A stretch of DNA of 64,000 bases from Entoloma clypeatum (Eukaryota > Basidiomycota > Agaricomycetes > Agaricales > Entolomataceae), in the NCBI GenBank assembly GCA_963565915.1, contig OY751489.1:1674001-1738000 (forward strand), read 5' to 3'. The translations under genes and the position numbers were made by a program. Each line of letters opens with the position of its first letter. Positions within the stretch are counted from its first letter, which is position 1. This document shows positions 28,235-38,277 of this stretch, one piece after another. The notes below the pieces were generated by a model. The model saw only the letters and a list, made by a program, of their open reading frames with translations, was not told the DNA's origin and made no database searches.

Positions 28235-28285
28235 CCTTTGTACGGAATGTTGTACATTACATAATCAAACCTCTCACTTCGATCG

Positions 28286-28986
28286 ATGATAGTTCGGTCA
28301 CAGCTTGGGCAGGCCATCCGCTGCTTTTCTTCGACAGCACGCGTTCAAGCCCATCTCTCTCACATTGGACGCGAGCCCATAAAATACCCCGCCAATGTCA
28401 CCCTCACTCCATCCCCAACCTCGATTTCGGTCAAGGGCCCTCTGGGAACGACCTCGGTGCCTCTTCAACCATACATGAAAATCGACTTTCCGGAGCCCAA
28501 TGTGATGGCAGTTTCCGTGGAGGATGCAGAGATCAAAGTCCAGCGTCAAATGTGGGGAACGACGCGTACATTGATATTTAACGCCATAACGGGCATGTCG
28601 GAGGGGTTCAGCGTGCCGCTCTACCTCGTTGGTGTTGGGTACAGGGTGGCGCTGGAGGACGACCCCCGCGGCACAACAGACGGCGGCAATGGGAAGCGGC
28701 TGAACATGAAGGTCGGGTTTTCGCACTCTGTGTACGTGCCGATACCTGCGCATATCAAGGCGGAGGTACCGTCGCCTACGAAAATTGTGCTTGGGTGCAC
28801 GGACAAGCATCTCTTGGGGCTGTTTGCGGCGAAGGTGAGGAGCTATCGAAAACCGGAGCCGTATAAAGGGAAGGTGAGTTGTTGAAGACATCTGCTGGTT
28901 GGTGATAGTAGACTCAGTATTTTATTCTGCAGGGTATCTTCATTGGAAAGGAGCAGATAAGGATAAAGTCTGTCAAGAAGAAGTGA
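28286..28986 (+). CDS. MRPL6: mitochondrial large ribosomal subunit protein uL6m
   Basis: The N-terminus MIVRSQLGQAIRCFSSTARV is rich in Arg and Ser, as in mitochondrial presequences. Two L6 domains follow: SHIGREPIKYPANVTLTPSP, ISVKGPLGTTSVPL, RTLIFNAITGMSEGFSVPLY, LVGVGYRVALEDD, RLNMKVGFSHSVYVPIPAHI and the C-terminal RSYRKPEPYKGKGIFIGKEQ. One GTGAGT intron (about 28874-28932) splits the last 18 codons. The product is about 215 residues, normal for the bacterial-type family. It binds 23S-like rRNA near the GTPase centre. The gene starts only 52 bases after the ARC1 stop, so the two share a very short intergenic space. Confidence 0.95.
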
Positions 28987-29062
28987 AGTACATACAGTAC
29001 ATACATAATATTCATAAATTGTCTATTTACTTCAAACCCCGCCCACCCCCCTCAACCGTATA

Positions 29063-29856
29063 ATGTCACTCTGTCCCCCCTTCGCCCCGTTCTTTGGTTT
29101 TGCCGGCGTAGCTTCCGCGGTCGGTTTATATCACTCACTCACTTGTCCCAGGTCCTGACATCCCCCTCAGATGATACTCAGCAGTGCGTCATCTCCCGCA
29201 ATGCGCGCCTTGGTTCTATGAAATTTACTCGCAAACTCTAGCCGTCGGTGCTGCAGTCGGGACGTCCAAGGCAGGCATCGGCATCGCTGGGCTGGGGTCA
29301 TTCAGACCAGAACTAATCATGAAGGTGAGCCTCTCTCCTACCTCGGACTGACTTTTAAGCCCTTGCTCGTCAGTCCTTGATTCCCGTGGTCATGTCCGGT
29401 ATAATAGCCGTCTATGGCCTCGTCGTGTCGGTCCTCATCTCGGGTTCAAGTGCGTAACGACCCTCTCTTTTGCTCAACATCTCCTTCCCCGGTATTGAAC
29501 AGTAAAACCGGCGGGCTACTCCTTGTTTGCTGGGTTCACCCATCTTGCGGCGGGTCTGGCATGTGGATTGACCGGCCTGGCTGCGGGATACGCCATTGGC
29601 TTTGTTGGAGACTCGGTATGTGTCGCTTCCTTCTTTCATGTGTCTTCGTTCATTAATACAAAACAGTGTGTGCGGGCCTACGTTTACGAGAACCGCGTTT
29701 TCGTTTCGATGATTCTTATTCTCATTTTCGCCGAGGTGCTGGGGCTGTACGGGTGCGTGATATCAGTCTCTCTCATCAGCAGACTCATAATGTCCGTTCA
29801 GGCTGATCGTCGCTTTGATTTTGAATACAAAAGCCATGGCAGAAAAAGTATGCTAA
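29063..29856 (+). CDS. VMA11: V-ATPase proteolipid subunit c' (Vma11-like)
   Basis: Proton-carrying ring subunit of the vacuolar H+-ATPase. Six or so small exons give about 160 residues with four membrane helices: [39 protein letters not shown], a third around [20 protein letters not shown], and [20 protein letters not shown], which carries the essential Glu. The segments [20 protein letters not shown] and [20 protein letters not shown] resemble Vma11 (c') more than Vma3 (c). The first two introns leave a 13-base exon (ATGATACTCAGCA), unusual but in frame. The stop is at 29854-29856. A c' subunit is a fungal feature. Confidence 0.92.
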
Positions 29857-30001
29857 AGTGGTGACAATAATGTACATACCCATTTTCTGCTATACATGAT
29901 ATGATCCATCTCGGGGGAAAAGAAGACTTCGGGAAGTTGGAAAGGTCGATTGAATTCTATTGCGCATACTTCGGAGGCTAGCACGTAGGGAGTAGTTAAG
30001 G

Positions 30002-30718
30002 TCAACGCCTTCTGCCTCGTGGATCATCCGAATCGTCTCCAGAAGACGAGGAGGGAGAGCCAGAGCTGCTGCGACTCCGACGGCGACGTCGTTTATTTCT
30101 TCGAGAAGAACCTGAGCTGGAACCAGAATCGGAATCGGAGCTGCTGGAGTCAGAATCTGAGCTGGAGCTAGTAGAGTCGGATGAAGAGCTAGACTCGGAT
30201 GCTGATGATGGCCTATTCAATCGATTTGAGTTCAGCCAATACTCGTCTTTGATATCAACGAGGGAGATGAACCTTCGAGTTCGCTTGCGGGACGAGTCTC
30301 CCTTCTCCTTGAGCTCTTTCAGCCTCTCTTTCTCTTTCGATTCAAGTATTTTATTCGCCGTGCCAGCCCTGTGGTTTGGATCCTGAATCAGACATTGGGG
30401 GTAGAGGAAAAATGGTGAGAGAAACCACGGACTGTGTCTTGAATTCTTCTGGCACCTCGACTGAGGGCTTTCCATCTGCCTTCAATTTGGCGAGCACTCG
30501 TGGATTTTCCAACTGCTGGGTGCGTGAGGGACGCGAGACGTATGGCCGCGTTGATTTGCATTCAAAGATGAAATGACCTGCATTTATCGAGTTTTTTAGC
30601 GCCAACGAAAACGACGTCAAGGACGGTAGCTACCTGTTCCGAGACATTTCTGACAGACGGTCGAGGGCGCTGCCCGAGGATGGTTGGCAGACCGACCGTG
30701 CGGTGCGTATTTCGACAT
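30002..30718 (-). CDS. zinc-knuckle protein, ZCCHC10-like
   Basis: Starts MSKYAPHGRSANHPRAA and forms one CCHC knuckle across an intron: CQKCLGTGHFIFEC, followed by KSTRPYVSRPSRTQQLENP. The knuckle plus the Y-x-x-R-P-S-R-T block is the signature of the ZCCHC10 family, whose role is unclear but is linked to RNA. Two introns were placed after CLGT and after VEVPEEFKT. The C-terminal half has a helical Lys/Glu stretch, an acidic run of Ser and Asp (many casein-kinase-like sites) and an Arg/Ser end. About 190 residues. Divergent from the nucleotidyltransferase-like gene 118 bases away. Confidence 0.82.
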
Positions 30719-30835
30719 GAAAGAGCCGTGGGAATATTTCAGTCTCACTGCCTCCGATGAGATGACTCCATATAAATTCAAAACTATCCCGATGGCTTCT
30801 AGACTTCCTGTTCCCATCCAATAACCTTCCCAGCC

Positions 30836-32150
30836 ATGGGCGGCAACGCCTTCAATGCAGTCCTCTCCCCCTCTGCATTTCCTCGGCTTCATCCGGCGGT
30901 CTACAATGCCCTGAAAGTTCGCTTTCTCCCTCGTATCCAGAACCTGTATCACTTCGTCGCCGTCCCCGTCGAGGCCCCGGGAAAGGTCACCCACGGAGAC
31001 GTAGACTTTGTCGTCGCCTGTCCCAAATCCAACGAGCAGGGCACGCAGGCCCTCTCCGTAAACGTCCCACACTCCATCGTCCAGGAGGCTCTTGGTGCTC
31101 GTTATGTAAACCCCATGGAAGGCAACCGAACATCCAATTTCGCCGTCCCGATTGCGCAGAGTGAATGGGCGTCACTAAAACTGGCAACAGAGGAAGAAGA
31201 CGCGCGCCAGGCGGCTGAAGGCGGCGAAATATATTATCAGGTGACATACGCTGCAGAGGCAACCTGTACTTCTGTTGACACGATGCGAATAGATCGATGT
31301 CAATGTTTGTGCAGACAAGAACGAATGGGACAGAATCACCTTCTTTCATTCTTATGGTGACATGGGTATGATCTTGGGTTTGATCGCCAAAAACGCCGGA
31401 TTGGTTCTCAGCGAGAAAGGTCTTCGGGTTTGTTTGTAGATTCCATCCAGAGTTGCCTCACGTTGACTGAGAACAACCGTTTAGTTTCCAGACCAGCCAA
31501 ATCCACCCATCGAACTTAGTCAATCTTTTGATGAGATCGTCGCATTCTTCGGCATGTCCATGGATTCATGGACCGATGGATTCAAGACCAAAAGCGAGAT
31601 CTTCGAATGGGTCGGGACCTCAAGGTTTTTCAATCCTGGGAGATTCAAAACCACAGGCGAAGGCTTCAGGAAGGTCAAGTCTGAACGAAAGATGTATTAC
31701 GAATTCGTCGAGTGGGCTTTGGAAAAGGTGATTGCTGCAACTGAAAACGGGGAGGAACTCCCAGCACAAAGATCGGAAAATGTGGCCAGAGAGGAGGCTC
31801 TTGATCACTTCGGCAAGAAGGAGACTCTTGAGGCACTGGTCCGAGAGCGTACTCGAAGGATGGAATTGAAGGAGTTCTTTACCGGTCACAAGGTTATGGA
31901 CTGGGCGAGCTTGGGAGGTTACTGGAAGGGGGTAAAGCTGATCATGGATGGAATAAGAGACCGGTATGGCGGGGACGAGGGAGTCCGACAGATTCATGAT
32001 AGAGAAGGAGAGGAAGGTGTCAAGAAGGTCGTCCTGCAAGTGAAAGAAGAATTGTTGCTGCAGGTTGACGGGAAATACATCCAGAAACCAGGGGATGATT
32101 TAATTGCAGCTATGGATAGAATTGGCTTGGATAGACCATCTGGTGAATGA
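30836..32150 (+). CDS. nucleotidyltransferase-fold-like protein, unknown function
   Basis: About 390 residues. The N-terminus reads MGGNAFNAVLSPSAFPRL; after a helix comes APGKVTHGDVDFVVACP, then YYQIDVNVCADKNEWDRITF and FHSYGDMGMILGLIAKNAGL. A GG near the start, an Asp-x-Asp pair (DVD) and a third acidic residue on a later strand (IDVN) are the layout of polymerase-beta-type nucleotidyltransferases. The C-terminal half is helical (FDEIVAFFGMSMDSWTDGFK, ERKMYYEFVEWALEKVI, KEFFTGHKVMDWASLGGYWK). I know similar proteins in other fungi only as uncharacterised. Introns after IYYQ, near GDMG and after KGLR fit. The substrate could be a nucleic acid, protein or small molecule; no evidence chooses. 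Confidence 0.75.
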
Positions 32151-32435
32151 CGCAGGCTGATACCAAAGGGGTAGAATAAATCTCATAACCTTGTTGTTAT
32201 TCGGTTGAAATGCCATTTCTTGGGCAAGCCATGAGAATGAATTTCTTGTCGAAATTCGGAGCTCTCAACATAAGATCACCCAAGGACCACATAAAGGTCA
32301 CTAGCGTGCTAACAAGGAATTCATTTCAGGTACACAAGAAGGTAGTAAGTTTCATCGAGATACACACAGATGTGGCGATCCACCCATGGGTCCAGACGGG
32401 AAATATAGTTACAAACGCTGGCGGAAGACTTTGAA

Positions 32436-33553
32436 TCAAGTAGCCGCAGCTTCATCATGAAGCAAAACATATTCTCTAGTAGATTGGCCAAATTTGATAA
32501 CTTTGGAGAAAAATCAGCTGACATAAGAAGCCAAGTCAACGCGAGAAGCCATTACCGTCACCAGCTTTCAGTTCGTAATATCGTGCGGCAGGTATAGTTT
32601 CATCGTTGACAATTGTACTGTTTGTGGACTCAAGGTCTATTATGAATGGTCTAAAACGAGGGTAGTGTCACGGAAGGAGACATGATTTCGGTTGTTGCTC
32701 ACTTTATGGCGAATCTCGCGGCACCAAACTCATCCTTTTCTTGCACGCGACGATCTGAGAAATGTGGAGATAAGTCATGAGGCAAACGACAAGACGAGTG
32801 GAGAATATACACTGTATTGCGGCGTGCTGTTTGGAACTCGATGGATGGTCAATAGCGATGTCTGCCACCAGCCTATCCCTGCCAATCAAATAGGCACTTT
32901 GTCTGTGTATATGCAGCAGCTCTGTACCCCATGCGAAAAGAAGAAGAAAAAAAAGTCAAGCTTTCCTCACATTTACCTCGAGAAAACGGACAAAACTCAC
33001 CGACTTGTTCGCTGCCTTTGAAGACATAAAGCCGCCACCCCAACAGCGGCTTCCTAGCTTCCGGCGGTTCGTTGTACTTGAGCACCGTGCTCGTCTTTCC
33101 ATCGACAGCCTGCACCGTGTTCGTCTCGGCCGCAAGCAACCCGGACGGCTTGAAATTCGGTTTTGCCTTGTCTTCCGCAGGTGAAGGGGACCCTGACCCT
33201 GAGGGTGGTGGCTCGGAGTGGTTGCGAGAAGAGCGTGCGCGTGGCGAGGCTGAGCGGCGGGAGGAGGACGGGCCTGCATGGCCTCTGTCCCGGTCGGACC
33301 TCCTGTCCCTTCCCGAATCGTACCGCTCTCTGTCGCGTGCACGCTCCCGCTCCCGTTCTCTTTCGCCGTATCCGTAGAGGTGGCTGTCGTTGTTCCTCGG
33401 GGCTCCTCTCGTTTCGCTTCTTCTTGGTGGTTCGCGGTCTTCGTATCTTCTGCGGTCGCCCCCATAGCCTCCGTTGCGTTGTTCGTTGTATTGTTGTGAG
33501 TCGCCATTATACCCAGAGCGGCGTCTGGGCGGTGAACGTGAATCTCGAGGCAT
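32436..33553 (-). CDS. PML1: FHA-domain splicing factor, SNIP1/Pml1-like
   Basis: The N-terminal half is an Arg/Asp/Ser-rich disordered region (MPRDSRSPPRRRSGYNGD, RERERERARDRERYDSGRDR). Next, AKPNFKPSGLLAAETNTV and VLKYNEPPEARKPLLGWRLY lead into an FHA domain: QSAYLIGRDRLVADIAIDHP, SSSKQHAAIQ, PFIIDLESTNSTIVNDETIP, AARYYELKAGD and VIKFGQSTREYVLLHDEAA at the end. The Gly-Arg and Ser...His phosphothreonine contacts are present. Yeast Pml1 is a subunit of the RES complex, which keeps unspliced mRNA in the nucleus; human SNIP1 is the counterpart with the same Arg-rich N-terminus. At least four introns. The stop is at 32438-32436. Confidence 0.9.
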
Positions 33554-33618
33554 CCTCTCGTTATGGAACCAGGCAAAAGATTGGCACAGCCACCACCACC
33601 ATTTAGAATTTGACAAAG

Positions 33619-35165
33619 TCATTGCATTGCATCCTCCAGGCTCTGCCGAACGCTATCATCTAGTCCTTTCCCGATGAGAACCAGTTTCCCTCCCTGCGAG
33701 ACGCCGATATCATCTTTCTCCCCCAGCCTCTCTATTTCATACATGCTTCGCACCCCCTGCAACACATATTGCTCACCAGACTCCATAGTCAGCAGGCCCT
33801 TACAGCGCAAAACCTGTACCACCTCGCTTCCACCGGGTATGCGATTCTCCCATAATACACCGCGGATCCATTCATCTAGCTTCTCCAAGCGGACCTTGTC
33901 TAACAAGGGGCAGGAAACTTGTAGACTGGAGATTCCTCGCAGTTCGTAGTGCGTTGGTTCTTTAGATGAATGAATCTGGGTATGGTCGGGATCTTGACAA
34001 TTCGTGTGACCATGGTCCGCGGTCAGGTTGGTAGTCTGGAGCTGCGGAGGCGATGTGAAAGCCGAAATGTCCATGATAAGTTTTAGGTCGACGTTGGCCT
34101 TGATGGTCTTGTGGACGGAAGCAGCGGGATTCACGCGGAGAATGAGCTCTTCTGTGCGAGCTAGTGTTTCTGGGGTGACGAGATCTATTTTGTTGAGGAG
34201 AATAACGTCAGAGCCAGCGATCTGTCTGGAAAGTAGTATTTGATGATTAATTTTTTTGCGCATGGCGTACTCCTCACCGCAAGCTCTCGCCGATGGAGTC
34301 GGGGTCTGTTGAATGGTCTTCTTCCATTTGCTGAGGGACATCTTGAGCAAGTATACATTGGTCTGTGTGGCCCCACGAACCTGTTTTCCGAACACGGCGT
34401 CGACAACGCAAATTACACCGTCCAGAGATATACCACGCCCAAGGCCCGTGGCAAATTCCTCGTTGTGCCAAAATATGGACGCGATAGGGCCTTTGATCAT
34501 GTCAATCCAATAATCAGGTCAAGGTCACGAACGGCAGTTAACCAACCTGGGTCCGCCAGGCCAGTTGTCTCGAGTAGGATATGATCGAATGCGCCTTTCC
34601 GCTGCATCAATTTTTCTATAGCAGCCACACCGGTGTCCTTGATACTGCAGCATAGACACCCGTTCGCGAGTTCCAGGATTTCTTCGGACTGATCTGCAGT
34701 TGGATCATTGGGTGAAGAAACGTTAATTGTTCTGGCTGTTCCAACGCGGTCAGCGCCATGTTCTGAGGGGCTGGTCATACTCTCACATTCAATATCCTGA
34801 GGTAACAATTATTCGTCAGAATCACAAGACATTAGAAGAACATTACGGCCGTGTCTCCAAATTCGTTCACGATGACTGCTATCCTGTACCCATGACGTTC
34901 TGTGAGAATGCGCCTTGGTAAGAAACATTCAATGTGAGCCAAATAAACCAGGGACGACGGGATCGAGTCAGTACTTGAGCAGGGTCGATTTGCCAGCACC
35001 AAGAAATCCACAAATGATGGTAAGAGGGACCCGGACGTGTGTATTGTCTAGCTGCAGCAGATCGTTATGTTCTAAGAGATTCCTAGCGGGGGGAGATGAG
35101 CTCTCGCAGTTATTTGCAGAGGACTTACTTACTTACGGTACTTCCGAGTCACAGTCTTCATCCAT
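33619..35165 (-). CDS. ZNG1: zinc-regulated GTPase chaperone, COG0523/CobW family
   Basis: G3E-family GTPase; Zng1 is known to hand zinc to methionine aminopeptidase. The first exon [10 protein letters not shown] ends at a triple GTAAGT donor array. Then [19 protein letters not shown] (P-loop), [40 protein letters not shown] with the zinc-binding CxCC motif, [66 protein letters not shown] (NKxD base recognition), and the C-terminal CobW_C domain ([20 protein letters not shown]). A His-rich stretch ([20 protein letters not shown]) lies between the domains, as often seen in zinc-handling members. About 420 residues. The start codon is 139 bases from the divergent phosphatase-like gene. Confidence 0.92.
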
Positions 35166-35303
35166 CGTAGGTTGAAACTTACATAATCCCGTCCTCCCTC
35201 AGGCACGCCTCCTTTATTGATTGTGCGCTCTTTATTGCACCAAATTCCACGCTCATAAACCCACCGCGACTTTCTCCTCCTTCCGTCCACCCCATCACAC
35301 CCA

Positions 35304-36333
35304 ATGGCGACACGTCTGAACGAAGACGAACTAAAATCGGTGATACAAGGCCCCGGAGACGTCGAATGGAGGTTAGAGTTGTTGTACAACTTTACTTTGG
35401 AAGCGACACGGAGTGACCTCGCGATCTCATAGATACGAGATGCGGAGAGAATGCCAGGAGATTCTCCCGGGCCTGCTGCTTGGCCCTTTCGTCGCATCCA
35501 AGTCGCTCGATACCCTCCGTTCATTGGGAATCACGCATATGTAAACCGCGCTGGCAAGCATCATGTTACTCCCGCCATAACTCATCCATTACTAAACAGT
35601 GTCTGCGTCCGAGACGCGAAAGAAGCTTTTTCGGTTAAACCGCGGTTTCCAGAATATTTCGACTATCTGACACTTGACGTGGAGGACAACGAGGAACAGA
35701 ATCTTATCCGTCTCTTTCCCTGGTACGTCGACAAGGAAGATCTCGGCCCTAACATATTGCTGAGAAGATTGCATGTAGTGCGAAGGAGTTTATTGAGGCT
35801 GCAATAAGAGGGGGAGGACGCGTTCTCGTTCATTGCAATGGTGAGACATTGTAATGGAAATGAATCATGCAGCAATGACTGAATACTTCGGAACACCAGG
35901 TGGAATAAGCCTCTCGCCCGCGTTTGTCGTCATGTTCACTATGCAATACTATCAAATATCATGGGAAGACGCGTTGCATCTCGTTCAGAACCGGAGATAT
36001 TGCATATCGCCGAATGGCGGTTTTTTGACCCAACTAAAAGTAGGTCCTGTGACGGTGCCATAAACAATCCCGTTGATGAACTCTTACAATTATAGGAATA
36101 TGAAGCGATCTACAAAGCAAGTCTGGCCGTAGCCTCATTCCCATTACGCGGTCAACCAAGTAGGAAACGGCAGCAAGAGCTTGAACCCGACGATGAGCGG
36201 TACTGTTTTACTTTGGGTTTTCTTGGGTAGCGCCAAGACTGATTTCCATTCTAGGGCGGAAGATCGCAAACGGATACTCGTGTCCAATGATCCAGAACCG
36301 GCTTATGATCCCAATGCGATGGAGACGTCTTGA
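35304..36333 (+). CDS. STYX-like pseudophosphatase
   Basis: Dual-specificity-phosphatase fold with the STYX layout: MATRLNEDELKSVIQGPGDV, YEMRRECQEILPGLLLGPFV, SKSLDTLRSLGITH, then FPEYFDYLTLDVEDNEEQNL, FIEAAIREGGRVLVHCNGG and SPAFVVMFTMQYYQISWEDA, SPNGGFLTQLKEYEAIYK. The signature loop, built across an intron, reads HCNGGISLSPA. The nucleophile Cys is present but the invariant Arg of HCxxGxxR is Leu. Human STYX has instead lost the Cys and kept the Arg. A phosphate-binding but inactive protein is inferred; STYX binds Erk and F-box proteins. The C-terminal segment RKRQQELEPDDERAEDRKRI is charged. The stop is at 36331-36333. About 230 residues. Confidence 0.88.
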
Positions 36334-36394
36334 CCCGAGATTCTCTTTGTTACCCCGGCCCGATATATTCAGCACTTTTTAATGGTTTTCAATA

Positions 36395-37846
36395 CTACAA
36401 AGATTTGATCTTTGCCTTTTCCTTCTCCTGTATTACGCGTTTCGCATGGACATCTGTGAGTTAGAGGAATAAGAATTTGCCACAGATTATAAGTTGCAGG
36501 CTCACCTTTACGCTTCACGAATGCTTCGACTGATATGCCAGCAAAAACAACCCCCGCCCCAAGCCACTGTCCCAGAGTTAGCTTGTGGTTGTACACTACC
36601 ACTGACAGGAGCATGGTAAACATCTTCCGGGTCAACGTTATGGTCCTAAATTTGAGGAGTTAGAAAAGGGGCTAGGAATGGAAGTCAGGATGTCGTACAC
36701 TAGCGTAAGTGAACCGAAATGTTGCAGCGTTTCAAATATAAACAATTGGCCGAGCGCACCCGTGAGAGCGAACTGTGCCAAGGGCAGGATGATGGATGGG
36801 TGGGATTGGATGAAAGAGAGCGCGCCCATTAGCTCCGTCCTTCCATCAGTGGAAGGATGAATGACGGGGATGTAAGGAAGAGGAAGCACCGAAAGGAACG
36901 AGGTCAGGGCGGTGCAGGTCACATTGATCCAGAACATCATCTGCTGGCCTGTGATCTTGTACCGCGTGAAGATTTCGTCCTGTGTTGAGTTCACGGCTCC
37001 GTCCAAAAGGAGGTTGATAAGAAGGTATGCGATTCCGATGATGTTGGCGTATGCTGTGGCGGAAGGCGACGTTGCAGCGTGCGAATTGGTCTTGGGTTTC
37101 TCGTTCCCGAAACCCATGAAGATGGTGATGCCGGTTGTGACCATGAAGACGACGAGGTATTTGTGGGGTGCGAATTTGCGTCGGTAGAGGACGACGTTCA
37201 TGATCATAACGGGGACTAGTTTACAGGACTTGCCGAGAACCATGGCTGGGTATGATATATAGGAGAGGGCAGCGAAGCCAAAGGGCGCTGCACATGTGAT
37301 GAAGATGGAACATTGGAGGTATCGTAAGAGGAGCGATGTCCGGGTGGAATGTTTGTGCGGGTGGTGATGGTGTACGGCGCCGTTGGTGACAGGCTTTTTT
37401 GCTGCTGGTCCGTTCGGTGCTGGTGGGTTATTGGAAGACTCCGGAGGTTCCAATCCTAGACTTTGCGAGAAGGTGTCCGTCGACTTGCGGCGAAGCATTA
37501 TGTATATTAATGCGGAGAGCGAGCTGAGAGCACTTTGACAAGTGTTCATAAACAGCGGCGAACGGAATTTGTCCGCGGTGGAACCATCTATAGATTTGAA
37601 TGGGACAGATACTGCGAAACGGTTAGTCAGTCATATGGTTGGGGTGTAATCGCGTCGGGAGCATACGTCGTTCCTGTGCGATTGCCCATAACTAAGAGGT
37701 TTTGTTTAGTCGAAATGTTTTGTTGAGATAGTGAAAGACATTTACTAGGAACATGGCATAGACGCCAGTGACGCAGGTAACCAGTCTGATTGGGGTAAGG
37801 TCGGTGCAGTGTCGATGCTGGCAACTTCGTACCTAATGAACGCCAT
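36395..37846 (-). CDS. HUT1: UDP-galactose/nucleotide-sugar transporter Hut1
   Basis: ER membrane transporter of the SLC35B/UAA family. Exon 1 codes MAFI and splices through a 47-base intron to [14 protein letters not shown]; next LLWAIAQER, then [120 protein letters not shown] and [17 protein letters not shown]. About ten hydrophobic helices, with the family signatures KSCKLVPVM and TLTRKMFT intact. A His/Pro/Asn-rich loop is inserted before the third helix. The C-terminus KEKAKIKSL is basic, fitting ER retention. About 390 residues. Confidence 0.92.
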
Positions 37847-38277
37847 TCCACAGGTTGAAGAGACAAGTCTCCAGGCCTTGGGATTCAAAGAGAGAGGGGC
37901 CAATGTTCAACGTGTAGCCCTAACCCTAATTTCAGGTATCGTCAATCTAATCTATACATCCCGAAATCACAAGTCGTTTGCGTTTCATTCCGGCTCGGAT
38001 CTCATTACATAGGAGGTTGTTTTTTAACTTTTGTTGTGCTCGCTAAATATTCAGTTATGCTGTCGAATCATAGGCTTGAAGGTACCGGAGTGAAGTTCCG
38101 GTACAACCAATGTTCTTAACGTTGGAAGCCCAGCCTAGCCCAGCTGACTCCCGGGCCATCTCGTCAATACTCTGACTGTGTCAGTTCTTGCATCGGCGAC
38201 CCTTTGTGACGTTTTTTGTGACATATTTTGAGAGTACATATTTGTGACTCCGCATTTTCTTTTGCATCCTCCACCGC
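37847..38277. other. intergenic, shared 5' region of Hut1 and the kinase
   Basis: Two divergent genes start at its edges, so promoters of both are expected here. A perfect 8-base inverted repeat with a 7-base loop lies at 38082-38104. No gene is seen. Confidence 0.6.
38082..38104. repeat. short perfect inverted repeat
   Basis: GTACCGGA, 7-base spacer, TCCGGTAC. It may be a dimeric regulator site or chance; it has no T-run expected of a terminator. Confidence 0.6.
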
